64,000 nt of DNA. It comes from Cubamyces lactineus (taxonomy: Eukaryota > Basidiomycota > Agaricomycetes > Polyporales > Polyporaceae). The stretch spans positions 2,480,001-2,544,000 of the forward strand of contig JACDTU010000004.1 in the NCBI GenBank assembly GCA_022376465.1, read 5' to 3'. The notes beneath the pieces are model-generated. The model did no database searches and was not told where the DNA came from. It worked only from the letters and a program-made list of their open reading frames with translations. This document shows positions 44,042 through 54,684 of this stretch, one piece after another. Each line of letters starts with the position of its first letter. Position 1 is the stretch's first letter. The position numbers and the translations under genes are program-made.

Positions 44042-46165
44042 TTATTGAACAGCCCCTCCTGCAAACCGAATCTCATCTCTATACCCTGGTGTAGCACCCT
44101 CGCCCTCCAGCTTTACACGCGTGAGCTCGTTCTTGCGAAGAATCATCTCGTCAAGAAAGAATGCATACTTGATGGCGCCCATTTCACGAATGATTGCATG
44201 GTAACCTCCGAACCAGACATTGGTCTGCTCGGCGCGGGAAGAGTTGAAGTACCAGGTGTTGTCGGGACGCAAGAGATCAGGAAACCTGTGTGGATTACAA
44301 TGCACGGAGCACGCCACGTCAGTCTTCTTGTGTTTGCTTGTCCAGTGGAAGACGTCCACAGGAAGGCCAACACGGGTGTGCAGGCTCTCCCCGGAACGTG
44401 CTTCACAAAACTTGTAGAGGGTGCAGTTATTGTCATAGAAGACATAGCGGGGCATGGACCCCGGAATGAGGTGCTTGCTTTCAAGCATATGCTACGAAAA
44501 CGACATGAGATATACTGGACAGTAAGCAAACACAATACTCACGCAAACCTGCGAGATCGTCTCTGCACCATAGAAGGTCTCTCGCGAGGTGATGATCCCA
44601 CACGGACGGACGATGAGCTGTTCGTTGTGGGTGCGCCGACGTCCAAACCGTGCGCGGACACGTTGGTTGCCTTCAGAGGGCTTCTCCGGACAAAACGGTA
44701 TATCCACCTCGACATCTTCATCTGCAGGTGCATCAGGATGAATCGCGTCCGTAGGGTGCGCAACCTGCGCTCGCTGGAGGCGTTTCCGAAGTGTGAAAAG
44801 TGCCTTTCCGGTGGCGATGTGGTGGTCTTCAACAGCAGAATGACCGTCACATGTGCGGGACCCATCACGATGTGCTAAGCAGCAGCCCTCGACGACGCAG
44901 AAGCGTGCCTGAGAGGCATGTCCTGCACACCAGTGGTCCTGTGGGGTACGTAACTCGCCCGTGCAATTATGGACGCCGCAGCATGGGCGACCCATGTCGA
45001 TCCCATCCGTGATGACGCAGTCAACAAACCCTGAGAATAATATAAGTATATCATACAAAGGAGGATGTACTAACATACGAGGAACACCATCGTGGTCATC
45101 AGGGAAGACCCTGACACACTTCTGACACCAGTGGGCAAACTCTGGTTGACCTGAGCGACATATGCGCTCATTCCGAGCTCGCATCGCTAGGTCAAACCTA
45201 TCTTTCTGTGCCCCGCCACTTGGGACTTGTAGAATGCTGTTGTTGAGCTTTGCATCACGGAGTAGAGCCAAGACGACGAAGCCATCCCAGGTATGTTCTG
45301 TGCGTAGCTGATAGCGAGGTGTATCCCGAGCGGAACCGGACAGGCCTGACATGGACTCATGATATATATGCGCGGCGTTGGTTGCAGATGTCCAGGACAG
45401 TACCGAGAGCATCGTAAAATGCTCAAGCAGAACACGTTCCACATACTTGTGGTCAGAGACCTGGACAAAGTCGGGAATGCCATCATAGTACTCGCGAATG
45501 CCGCCTCGGACGACGTAATTTGGGTAATACACAGCGGGGCATTCTTCCGGGTCAGGGTTTAAGGTCAGAATACATATCGATCAAGCAAACATCAACGTAC
45601 TTCGGCAGTGCATGTGCACAGCAAATCCCTCATATACACCATGCGCAAGGGAAAAGAATACAACATGCTTTGGCTTGTCCCAGATCCGGAGCAGCTGGCC
45701 ATGGCTCGGGCAGGTGGGATCCGTACAAATATTGACCTTCGGATATATCATATGGCCGGCTAATGAACATGATCATGAGTCCACCTGAGATAATGTTTGT
45801 TACTCACAGAGCTCATCATCCGCTGCAATAGGCGGTGCCGTGTATGAGGAATCTTCCGGCAATGGATGCTCTTCTTCATCCCCTAGTATAGAGGTACCAT
45901 GTTCCCAAACCGTATGGCCTACTGCGCCCCATAGAAGATTGGTGGCCATGTCAGAGAGGCCCAGAGCATTACTCAGAAAGCTAGTGACAGTAGCAGGGAG
46001 ATGAGCGGGAGCCATGCTAGGATTCCACTTCGCTCGTTGTCGGTGCAATATGACGGGCTTCAGATGAGAGACGAGCCGGATAAATTGCAAAAGACTACTG
46101 AAGTTTATGTTGACCAGATGGCTCGAGGACCCGAGAGCCTGTACAAGAGAGGCTAGAGACAACAT
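44042..46165 (-). CDS. KDZ transposase-type protein with CxC5 and CxC6 cysteine clusters
   Basis: Kyakuja-Dileera-Zisupton (KDZ) proteins are transposases expanded in basidiomycetes. The spliced product starts MLSLASLVQALGSSSHLVN. It then shows a CxC5 cluster (ICTDPTCPSHGQLL, then HMHCRKCPAVYYPNYVV), a CxC6 cluster (WCQKCVRVF, VITDGIDMGRPCCGVHNC, WCAGHASQARFCVVEGC, RTCDGHSAVEDHH), a basic stretch, and the KDZ-type C-terminal core (RYVFYDNNCTLYKFCEAR, TRVGLPVDVFHWTSKHKK, HCNPHRFPDLL, SSRAEQTNVWFGGYHAI, FFLDEMILRKNEL). Introns near 44492-44545, 45040-45080, 45560-45610 and 45755-45815 have normal borders and no stops remain, so the gene appears intact. Terminal inverted repeats were not found nearby, apart from the promoter boxes noted elsewhere. 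Confidence 0.75.
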
Positions 46166-46653
46166 GACCGTTACAATACATCCAAGTGCGCTATTGTCAA
46201 CCTCGGGAGGTTGAACATGAAGCCTCGTTTACTATTGGCTGCCGTAAATGGGCGCTTGTGTTGGGCGCTTAAATGGGGGAGGGGGAGGGGGAGGGGGAGG
46301 GGGAGTTCCCAATTCACGGACGTTCTCCTCTCGTCAGCCGCGGGTCGCTGCATGGCATTGTGCTGTGCTTGTGAACTACTCAGCATCGTTAAGCGCCCGT
46401 GTACCACAACTGAGCAGCTCACCCGAGTTCGGCACCGAGCCATGTTGGAATGCCAAACCTTCGCCCAATGTGGCAGCCAACGACCCTGGTATGGAAGGTG
46501 CTGAGTACGAGAAGCCGTGGCGGCCTGCGAATTTGCAGCGGCCGCCCACAAAAACCCAACCGCGCGAACGAACAGACACAACTTACCTCCACAACACTAC
46601 TCCTACATCCAACTAGTCCCCACCCTTGCCCGCACGTACCCTAATTCTTCGCC
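46166..46653. promoter_or_regulatory. Divergent promoter region, KDZ gene / secreted protein
   Basis: The 488 bp contain the inverted C-rich/G-rich box at 46262-46314, an extra GGGCGCTT at about 46250 and an AAGCGCCC at about 46389. The box lies about 100 bp from the KDZ start and about 340 bp from the secreted-protein start. Confidence 0.55.
46262..46314 (+). repeat. Conserved promoter box, right copy (GGGGGA x5)
   Basis: It reads TGGGCGCTTAAAT, five GGGGGA units, then GTTCCCAATT (53 bp). Apart from one extra 6-bp unit it is the exact reverse complement of 36475-36521. The sequences outside the box diverge within a few bases. Confidence 0.9.
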
Positions 46654-47199
46654 ATGCGCAGCCCAATGATCGCCTTCTCGCTCTTCGCGGCTGTCAGCCC
46701 GACGCTCATCGCCGCCGCGCCCCAGTCGCCCAACTTGGCCAATGACGTCGTCCCTCAAATGCGCACCGATGCCAAGTTCCCGCAGCACCTGGCGGTCCCG
46801 CGGCAGCTCAACAGCCTCACTAGCGCCTTGAGCCCGCACTCAAACTCGGATGAGGTGTCTGGCGAGCCGCTCCCGGGCGACACAGAGACTGATGTCTCGC
46901 AAGCATCTACCCCGAAGGGGACGAAGGACATGAAGGACATGAAGGCGGTGCTGGCGAGCAAGTTGCCACCAAAATCGGCAATGGCGACGGACTCGACGTC
47001 GAACGCTGTAGCAGATCCTGCGATGGCGCTCAACCACCCAGCCGAGCCCGAAGAACCCAAGGCACCTAGTTTTGTTGCCACGCCACCTGCCCCGGCAGCA
47101 TCCAGTGCTGTTGGGGGCGACAGCAAGGTTCTGTCCAAAGACGTTGAACACGACGACGCTGTTACTGGGCTCCCCAACGAAGATATGTCGAGTGTTTAG
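46654..47199 (+). CDS. Small secreted protein, outward-facing copy 2
   Basis: An intronless ORF of 181 codons. The signal peptide MRSPMIAFSLFAAVSPTLIAAA resembles MRSPVLVFSLVAAAATTIS of the gene at 36360 on the other strand. The mature part is low complexity and rich in Ala, Pro, Ser, Thr and Asp, with a KDMKDMK repeat and no cysteine, so it is probably disordered. Similarity to copy 1 is confined to the signal peptide and the promoter box, which suggests an old inverted duplication with diverged or replaced coding parts. Copy-1-style Gly repeats are absent. Function unknown; a cell-wall or effector-like role is speculation. Confidence 0.65.
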   Translation: MRSPMIAFSLFAAVSPTLIAAAPQSPNLANDVVPQMRTDAKFPQHLAVPRQLNSLTSALSPHSNSDEVSGEPLPGDTETDVSQASTPKGTKDMKDMKAVLASKLPPKSAMATDSTSNAVADPAMALNHPAEPEEPKAPSFVATPPAPAASSAVGGDSKVLSKDVEHDDAVTGLPNEDMSSV

Positions 47200-47771
47200 A
47201 ACTGTGGATGTAGGTGAGCACCTCTTCAGAATGCGAGAACACAAATTGATCGACATGATGTAGAGGGATACACCTATAAGTAAACATGTAGAACGCTTAA
47301 TGGGCGCTGCGTAACGAGATGAGGTTGATTTTAGTATTGTAGTAGCACTCACGTCCGTTGCATTCCGCTGGACGGTCTATGAAGACGTGATATTCTTGTC
47401 TGCCGAACTCATGCACTGATCCTCAACGCAAGTGGGTGAGTGGAGGACTGTGATGATTGGAAAAACGATAGATAGAGAAAAGCACAGAAGCCTACTGCAC
47501 ACTGACGAGAGAGAAGAGGAAGACGGAAGGAGAAAGCTAAGGAAAACCGAGACTACACGGACACCAGCTACAGAGCGTAAGGAGTAAGGACTCCGGGTCG
47601 ATATTTGACTTTGCGAAGGACCCTTGCGTGACATGAGCAACAGTGAGTGATGAGGGAGTCTGCACGCAGGATTAGAAATGGTAATACGGCATAGAGTTAT
47701 AATAGCACACTTTAAAGAGACAAAGATCGTGATGCTACAGCCAGAGTCGAGAGTTCAAGCGATAAAAATCG
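47200..47771. other. Convergent 3' intergenic region
   Basis: The 572 bp lie between the stop codons of the secreted protein and the PUB1-type gene. The minus strand contains a CT-rich run at about 47500-47540. No gene or repeat was recognised. Confidence 0.45.
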
Positions 47772-49265
47772 TTAAGCCTGGCCTTGCGCGTCGGGCGCAC
47801 CCGCACCAGGGGCCTGCTGGCCATAATAACCTATGCGATCATGTGAGTACAAGTTATGCGCATGAATGGGTCGTGCTGACTCACCTCCCCAATAATTCGA
47901 GTAATAAGAACTGGGATCAGCACCAGCCCATTGTCCCTGAGCGGCCTGGGTCGCAGCCGTGGCGTCCGCGGGGGCCTGGCCAGCGCCGATCATAGGAGCG
48001 GTAGGAGCGACGGGGCTCGCCATGCCAGGCGCTGCGGCACCAGGAGTACCAGCAGCAGCCTGGTTAGGGAAGCCGCCGTACGCACCAAAACCGTACTGGC
48101 CGTAAGTGTTGGGCTGGGGCATGCCGTACATGGGCTGCGCATTCGAAAATTAGCATACAGACATGACGGATTTGGACTATGAGGATCAGCAGACATACCA
48201 TGTTGCCGTAGGGCGCAGCAGCGGGGGTGGGGCTCATCGAGCCGGTGCTAAGCGCAGCGCCGCCGTCTGCCCTGTCCTTGCCCCAGCTACACTTAATAGG
48301 GCGGCCGTGGACAAGCTGGCCCTGAAGCTGCACGATGGCCATGGCAGCGTGCTCATGGGTGTCGAGTTTGACGAACGCGAAGCCGCGGTCGGCCTGCATG
48401 CGGATCTCGGAGAGGTAGCCGATGGACTGGAAGAGCGGGATAAGATCCGCCTGGGTCGCATACGGGACGAGGTTGCCAACGTAGACGGTCGTGTTGTATG
48501 CGGGAGTCTGCTGCACAACGGACTCGTACGAAAGCGGGCCACCCTGGAAGTTCATAGGCGCTGGCGCACCGCCGCCCATACCTCCAGAGCGAGGGGGGCC
48601 AGCAACGCCCTGGGTCTTCTGGTTGGCCCAGTTGACACGGATGGCGCGGGAGCCAAGCCACTCGCCGTTCATGGTCGCGATGGCCTGTTCGGCATCGGTC
48701 TTGTCCCGGAAGGCGAGGAAGCCGTACCCACGAGACTTGCCCGAGTTCATGTCCCACATCACCCGCGCGTCAGACAGGGTACCGAAAGCGCTGAAGGCCT
48801 TGGCCAGCACCTCGTCGTTCACCTCCGGGCTGAGGTCGCCGACGAAGACGTGGTAATGGTTGCTGGTGTCTTCCTTGTTCTGCTGGCCCTGGTAAGCCCA
48901 GTTCACGCGGATCTCGGTGTCGAAGATCTTCCGTCCATTCAGCGTCTGGAGAGCCGTCTCTGCGGCGCGCATATCCATGTACTCGACGAAGCCATAGTTG
49001 AGACCGCCGTGCTGGTAGTTGCGGTCAGGAATAATCTTGACGTGTTGAACGGGACCAGCCACGGCGAAAATCTCGGTGAGCATATATTCCGTCACGCGGG
49101 GACTAAGGTTCCCGACGTAGAGATGAGCGCGCCTCTGTATGACGTGTGAATCGAGATGCAGGACAGGGTTTCAAAAAGAAGGCAGAGGTCAGTCATTATG
49201 TCAGGGACATGGGCAAGAAGACGTACTGGGGCCTCAGCCGGCGACATACCACCCATGGAATTCAT
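47772..49265 (-). CDS. PUB1: RNA-binding protein with three RRMs, Pub1/TIA-1 type
   Basis: Pub1/TIA-1 proteins bind U-rich mRNA, affect stability and splicing and join stress granules. Exon 1 encodes MNSMGGMSPAEAP, joined over an intron with a GTACGT donor to RRAHLYVGNLSPRVTEYML (RRM1, with RNP1-like LNYGFVEYM). RRM2 is HYHVFVGDLSPEVNDEVL with RGYGFLAFRDK, and RRM3 is TTVYVGNLVPYATQADL with RGFAFVKLDTHEHAAMA. The C-terminus is rich in Gly, Pro, Gln, Tyr and Ala (YGQYGFGAYGGFPNQAAAG), prion-like in composition. A 57-bp intron with GTGAGT near 47884 joins NYWGG to YYGQQAPGAG and the stop at 47772. Upstream the gene has a GA/CT-rich tract (about 49390-49500), perhaps its promoter or 5' UTR. Confidence 0.9.
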
Positions 49266-49723
49266 TGCAGCAGAGAGAAAACGAAGTCGTTAGGCCTGAG
49301 ATGAGGACGGATGAGCACTGGATGTGAGGCGAGATAAATGCGCGAGATATGCACAGAGGGGAAAATTGACACAAGGACAGGAAATGGACGAGAGAGACAA
49401 GTCCGAGAGAGACCGAGGATAGAGATAGGACAGAGAGAGGAGCAGAGAGAGGAGAGAGAGAGAAACGGAGAGAGGAAGAGAGAGGAAAACGGACAGACGA
49501 GAGCCTTGACAAGTCAGGAGACAGTGGACCGTTGGAAAGATGCTCGTCTCAGCAGCCGCCCGTCCCCTCGCGCGACTCGGATATCTCCGACAACCCCCGT
49601 AATCAGCTGCCCTCACAGGCGCCCACTCCGCATCCTCTCCATTGGCATTGCAGGCCGTGGAAAACTTCAGGAAAAAACAAGTAGAGTCCAGTATCCCATT
49701 GACAATACCGCCCCGGACAGCTA
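49266..49723. promoter_or_regulatory. PUB1 promoter region with polypurine tract
   Basis: The 458 bp are upstream of PUB1 and downstream of PHB1. A long GA-rich stretch (GAGAGAGG repeats at about 49425-49500, CT-rich on the gene strand) dominates. This resembles the pyrimidine-rich core promoters of strongly expressed fungal genes. Confidence 0.45.
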
Positions 49724-51005
49724 CTACTTCCGGGGGAACACAGGCGGAGTAGGTACATTCAGCAACACATTCCCTCCCCCACTCGGGATATATGTTACGT
49801 TCGGGTTCGACACCAGCGACTGCACGATCGCCTTGCTCGCCTCAATCTTCCTAAACGCAATGAACCCGTCGCCGGCCTTGTCCAATGCTCGCGAGATAGT
49901 CGCCGCGGCCTCGGCCTCACCCTCGGCGCGGATGACCGCTGCCTGACGCTCTTGCTCTGCCTACACCCATTGTCAGACAACATGCACACACCATCAGCCT
50001 CAAGCAAGCTCACCTTCTCGACAATGAATTTTGCACGTTCGGCATCTGCAAGGGGGAAGCGTCAGACGGAGATACTCGTCGCGCAGGAAGTCTAAATACT
50101 GACCCTGTTGAGCAATTTGCTTCGCCTCAACAGCCTAGAAAGCAATGTCAGGCACAGCCTTCGGAAGTATCAGCGGAGCCTATACCTGAGTGAATTCCTG
50201 CAGAATCGACGCATGTAAGAACGTGTAACAAAATACCATGACATTGCGGTGACATACCTTGCCGAACGTAAGATGCGTGATAGACACGTCTTCGAGCACA
50301 ATGTTGAACTCTCCAGCGCGCTGCAGGAGGTCTTCACGGATACGCGAGGATACCTTGCGGGCTTGTTTGAGTATGCAGACGGGAAATAGCACTGGGCTTC
50401 AAGACATACCACTTCACGCTGTGTGATCAGCTCCGCAGCGTCGAATTGGGCAACAATGCTCTTCAAGACTTCATTTCCGATGGAGGGCAAAACACGCTCG
50501 TCATAGTCAAGGCCAAGGGTCTTGTAGATATTGGGCAGGTGCTCGACGTCCGGACGCGAGAGGACACGGAGGGTGATGGAGACCATCTGGAGATCCTTGG
50601 AACCGGTAGTTGTGGAGATGTTCTGAACAACAAGGGTTAGGGTAGGCTGTACGGTAGGGGTATATGGACTACTCACCCTCGGCTTGATGCGGCAGTCATA
50701 GAGAATAGCCTTCTGGAGCCAAGGAACGAGGAAGTGCGTACCCTCAGGGGAAGCCTATGCACGGCAGTTCAGGACAAGCATTTCGTTCTCAAAGCGTTGT
50801 GCGCACCTTATTCTTCACACCTGAGAAACGGTCGAACATTACAGCTCTGTATCCTCCGGGAACATCGTAGATGCTGGCTTGGAAAGCAGCCGCCGCAATG
50901 GCGACCGGCACTGTGTACGCGTTCAAATTTGAGCCACTGCAAAGCCTTCGCAAAATACGTGTGCAACCGACCTATTATCCTGTTTGCGAGCTGAGGGAGA
51001 GACAT
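49724..51005 (-). CDS. PHB1: Prohibitin-1
   Basis: Prohibitin-1 forms ring complexes with Phb2 in the mitochondrial inner membrane, acting as membrane scaffold and chaperone. Exon 1 encodes [10 protein letters not shown]. The following exons give [20 protein letters not shown] (membrane segment), [36 protein letters not shown], the SPFH/band-7 domain ([51 protein letters not shown]), then [20 protein letters not shown] and the coiled coil [20 protein letters not shown], ending PTPPVFPRK at 49724. Six or more introns are present. The PHB1 identity over PHB2 rests on the [14 protein letters not shown] and SSRIREDL wording and the short N-terminus. A second ATG three codons upstream (51011) is possible. 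Confidence 0.92.
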
Positions 51006-51928
51006 GAGCACCTCGCGAAACCGGACGCTGTGGCAGGAGAAGGACGACTATGCTGAACGCTAAACGCCGTAGACCGAGCGCGTCACCTCCGGCACGCCCA
51101 CGTGGGCCCGATCTAGATCTCCCATAGCCAAGTTCGATAGAGCACCAGTCTTGAGTCTCTAACCACATTCTAGTCGCCATCACGAGCATAGATACCGTCA
51201 GTGTACCGGAAGTGTAACTTTTTTACTGCAGGCTCGATATCTCTGTCCCCTTCCCCCCTATGGCCATCGGATCTTCACAGGCCTGTGTGCGTACTTCTTG
51301 GCTACCTACTGCTTTTTTTCGGAGGAAATTTCTCAACATATAGAGGTAGGGTAGAGGCCGGAGCAGTCGCAACAGAAGTGTAATCGCTTGGGAGGGGGTT
51401 CGTCACGGATTCGTCACGGGCGCTAAGCTAATTTTTGGTTCTCCGCCTCGGCAAGCTATGTCGCGCACTGTCCACGAGGTGGGCGGCTCGAATACGGCCT
51501 CAAGTACATTCAAACTCCGTTTGCGCAATCGCGGCTGAATGTCACGCTTTTGCCATGTTCCCTCTACACACCACTTCCACATCGTCGAAATCCTTCGGAG
51601 AAATCAGTGTAGAGCTATTCAGGTGTTCGTTGGTATGCTCCAAGAGGTGTTTGGGGGAAAACCGCTTGACCAAAGCGAAGCGAGCACCATGGAGTCTCGC
51701 TAGCCCTGCGCGTACACACTTTTATTCAGATATCTCAACCACGGCTTACGTTCTCATCGCCATTTTTCATAGGAAGGTTAATGAGGTAGAGACGCATGTT
51801 ATACAAAAAATTGGGAGGGAACGGGCCAGATTCACGGGCGGGAGAAAGAAAATTACACTTCTGTCGCAGTTACATTACTGGTACACTGACGGTAGATGCA
51901 CATGGGATGCGATTGTGTTCGATTCCGT
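51006..51928. other. PHB1 promoter and ASNSD1 3' flank, no other gene
   Basis: 923 bp. The part next to PHB1 holds its promoter. A plus-strand ORF from 51435 to 52256 crosses this region and then runs antisense to the last ASNSD1-type exon; I consider it spurious. No RNA gene was seen. Confidence 0.5.
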
Positions 51929-54322
51929 CTATCTGTCTAACATGAGATCACCCTTCCTATCACCCTCGCCAGGAGCCATCCGCGCAGAGTGGCTGCCAAA
52001 TTGCATCGCTCTCTTCTTTCTCGCGCTCGCCTCCACGAGGCCTAGCTTCCTCGCAGCAAGCCGCAATAGCAGCTTCTCACCCAATCCAGACTCTAACCTT
52101 GGATCCATCTTCAAGTGCACAGGTAGTCGCGCGAGGAAGTTGACGACCGATAAGGACAAGAAAGGATGTCTCGTCTCTTTGCCCCACGAGGAAATGACTC
52201 GATCGTCTCTTCCTAGATTCCGGGTCGGAATGCGGTCGATCTCGAGTTGCAGCTAGGCGGCGTTGTTCAATTCAGTCGTACATCCAAAGGGTTAACCTTT
52301 TGACTTACTTCGTCAATGACAGCTTGCCATCCTGCCGCCTTGAAGGCAGTACGATGACGACCGTAACCCCCAAGGAGCTCGTCCGAGCCCAACCCGTTGA
52401 GCAATACGCGCGCAGGGCTGGTGTATGCCTCAGGCTCCGCCCCCGGGTGGGAACGCACCTGCCCGACACCGCGCGCTGCGAAGTATAGTGCGATGGCAAG
52501 ACTCTGTAGCAGGGTAAGCATGATGTCGAGACGTAAATAATGCTACTGACCAGGTCCATCACTGTTCTAGATGGGAACATGAGGGCCTCCACCGTGGCTC
52601 GGGCATGTTGCGACTCCTAGAGCAGCCAGTAAGTTGAAGAATTCGTATGGTGCGTGTCACTCGAACTCACTTCGAAGGGTACATTGATCTCCAGGAAGTT
52701 CCACTTGCGATTGGGGCATAACCGTCGAAGTTCTTCGACCTCCTGCAGCCCAGTGATCCTGTCTGGCACGTCGTAGGACACCTTGACGGTCGAGTAGTCC
52801 AGTGGCTCGCGGAGCTTTTGCTTCTTCTCCCGTTTGGGGATGCCGCCGATGTTACCCTCGACCTTGACCGCGATCTTCCGCGGATTCTCGAAGGCTACGT
52901 TCAGTAGGTCTATAGGTTCATCGGGATCGACGTGTCTGCCGCGACAGATGAGTACTTGCGACGTCTGGAGCAGAAGACCAGACACATACCGATGCGCAAG
53001 GAATGCCAACATCGTAGAGTCGATGCCCCCGCTGAAGAAAATGGCTACCCTTGCTTGACCTGGTGCAACGTAACTAAATAATATAGTCAGACGATGATAG
53101 CAGACGCATATATATAGACTCTTACTGCGGTCGCGGGATGTTTTGGACTCGAAGCATGACGCTACGATCCAACTGTGCGATGAGGTCGTCGACAGCTGCG
53201 GTCAGGTGAGGGGGTATGATATCCAGGCTTGCGACTTTGGGGGGATCTTCAGGAAGCAACCTGTTCACAGGTGACGCATGTGCCTGACATAACGATTGTG
53301 AATATCCACTCTGCTCCAGCATGGATGTTGAAGCCAAACACGCACGAAAGGCCATTCTGCCGAGACTTCTAACCGCGAGAGCTCAGTTATGCACGTGCGA
53401 AAATCTACGAACTTGTATCAACTGAATTTTGCGGGCTATTGCTTGTAAATGGGAGGAATGACTTACGTTGGGTGTTGAAGCGAGTATTTTAAGGTCTATT
53501 GCATAGATATTCTCCGTCGATACCTCTTCGAGGTTGTACCCGTCGTGCAGCCCAGCAGACACGGACGACAGAAGAAAATAGGGCCGGGTCTCGTCGGGGT
53601 GATGGACGAGTAGAGATCGACGTCCGAGCGGATCCCGTGCAAAATACAGCTTTTGAGTAGCTCTCTGCGGCATATGAGCGTAAGCGCAACCTGTCGAGCT
53701 TGGATTTCCTACCTGGTAGTAGACAAACGCATACCTGCGTCATTGTGAGGGTCAGATCAGAGGTTAGCAGGAATCCTGAAATACTCACGGTCCTTCTATC
53801 TCCCCGAAAACCTGTGCTACTTCGCGAGGAGTCCCAGTGGTTCTAAGTCTACCAAGAAGTTTCACGCCATCGTTCTCGGCAGGTGATACCTAGAGTATCG
53901 GAGAGAATCTAGTCAGTAAGCCCAACGTATATGCACAGTTGCCTCCGATCGCGAGTTACCTCGAGTCCCTCAAAGATCTACTCCGGAATTAATGTCATTT
54001 CATCGAGCTTTTCACCATAACGTACCTCTCCGTTCCAGCAGAGAATATTCCCTGAGTCGTCTATATGAGGTTGTTTGACAAGGGTATCTCCTCTTAGCCG
54101 GAGTTCAGATGCGCAAAAGGTCAACCGGTGTTGTTCAACCTCTTGAGTGATGGTTTCCTGCGCATCGGGTCCTGTATGCGCAATCAGTAATGTATACAGT
54201 TTGTCTATCAGTCGATTACCTCGGGCTGCTGTCGCTGCCTGTATTTTTTGAAAGAGCTCATCGAGACGTCCGGATGCCGTTTGATCACCTCCTCGGCTTA
54301 TTGAGAAGGCAATCCCACACAT
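51929..54322 (-). CDS. Asparagine synthetase domain-containing protein (ASNSD1-like)
   Basis: The start MCGIAFSIS places Cys at position 2, as in class II glutamine amidotransferases. The GATase-2-like domain follows (AHTGPDAQETIT, WNGEVRYGE, YFARDPLGRRSLLVH). An asparagine-synthetase-like domain has the pyrophosphate-loop motif IFFSGGIDSTMLAFLAHR, then LLNGLGSDELLGGYGRHR, and a tail with KETRHPFLSLSVVNFL, EKLLLRLAARKLGL and KKRAMQFGSHSARM. The order and the inserted region (HVDPDEPIDLLNVAFENP, KVSYDVPDRITGLQE) are those of ASNSD1 (yeast YML096W type), a family without a proven reaction, rather than true Asn synthetase. About eight introns are seen. It shares a 362 bp promoter region with ECM16. 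Confidence 0.87.
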
Positions 54323-54684
54323 CCTCAGTACTCTGTATGCGACTACGGTAGCGTCGGCTTATGACTGTCCTACCCAACCGTACGCTTTGGCTGGCTATTC
54401 GCCCAGTCTCCGCTGCAGGGTCTTAGTTGACTGGGAGAGACTACAGAGCACCGCAGCAGACCTCGGCACAACGTTAACGTTCTTGAATATCTAGGCCTTC
54501 TTATGGGCGCCTCTCAAGCAGATCGGTGAGGTCGATCGAGATCTGAATTTTACACTTTCGAATGGGCGCCTCTGTAACATCTCCGGCTACTTGCCCGACT
54601 ACTGCTGCTCATCCGTCCTGTCTCCGTTGCACATCTGTCCCCTCTCTAGTTTGCGTGCTCTGCGGTTCGCGTTAACACCCTAAG
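54323..54684. promoter_or_regulatory. Divergent promoter, ASNSD1-like / ECM16
   Basis: The 362 bp lie between two divergent starts. A 12-mer, ATGGGCGCCTCT, occurs twice in the same orientation, at 54504-54515 and 54562-54573, a spacing of 58 bp. The duplicated word is a candidate binding site. No TATA box was seen. Confidence 0.55.

Noticed and set aside
36475..46314. Reading the mirrored boxes as classical terminal inverted repeats of one KDZ element
   Set aside because: The boxes sit in promoters of flanking secreted genes, sequence diverges at once outside them, and no target duplication was visible, so a simple TIR call is not supported.
48163..49149. 328-codon plus-strand ORF
   Set aside because: It is exactly antisense to the three RRMs of the PUB1-type gene and has no motif; codon bias of the real gene opens the opposite strand.
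51435..52256. 273-codon plus-strand ORF
   Set aside because: Its right half is antisense to the conserved ASNSD1-type C-terminal exon, and the left half lacks any domain or signal.
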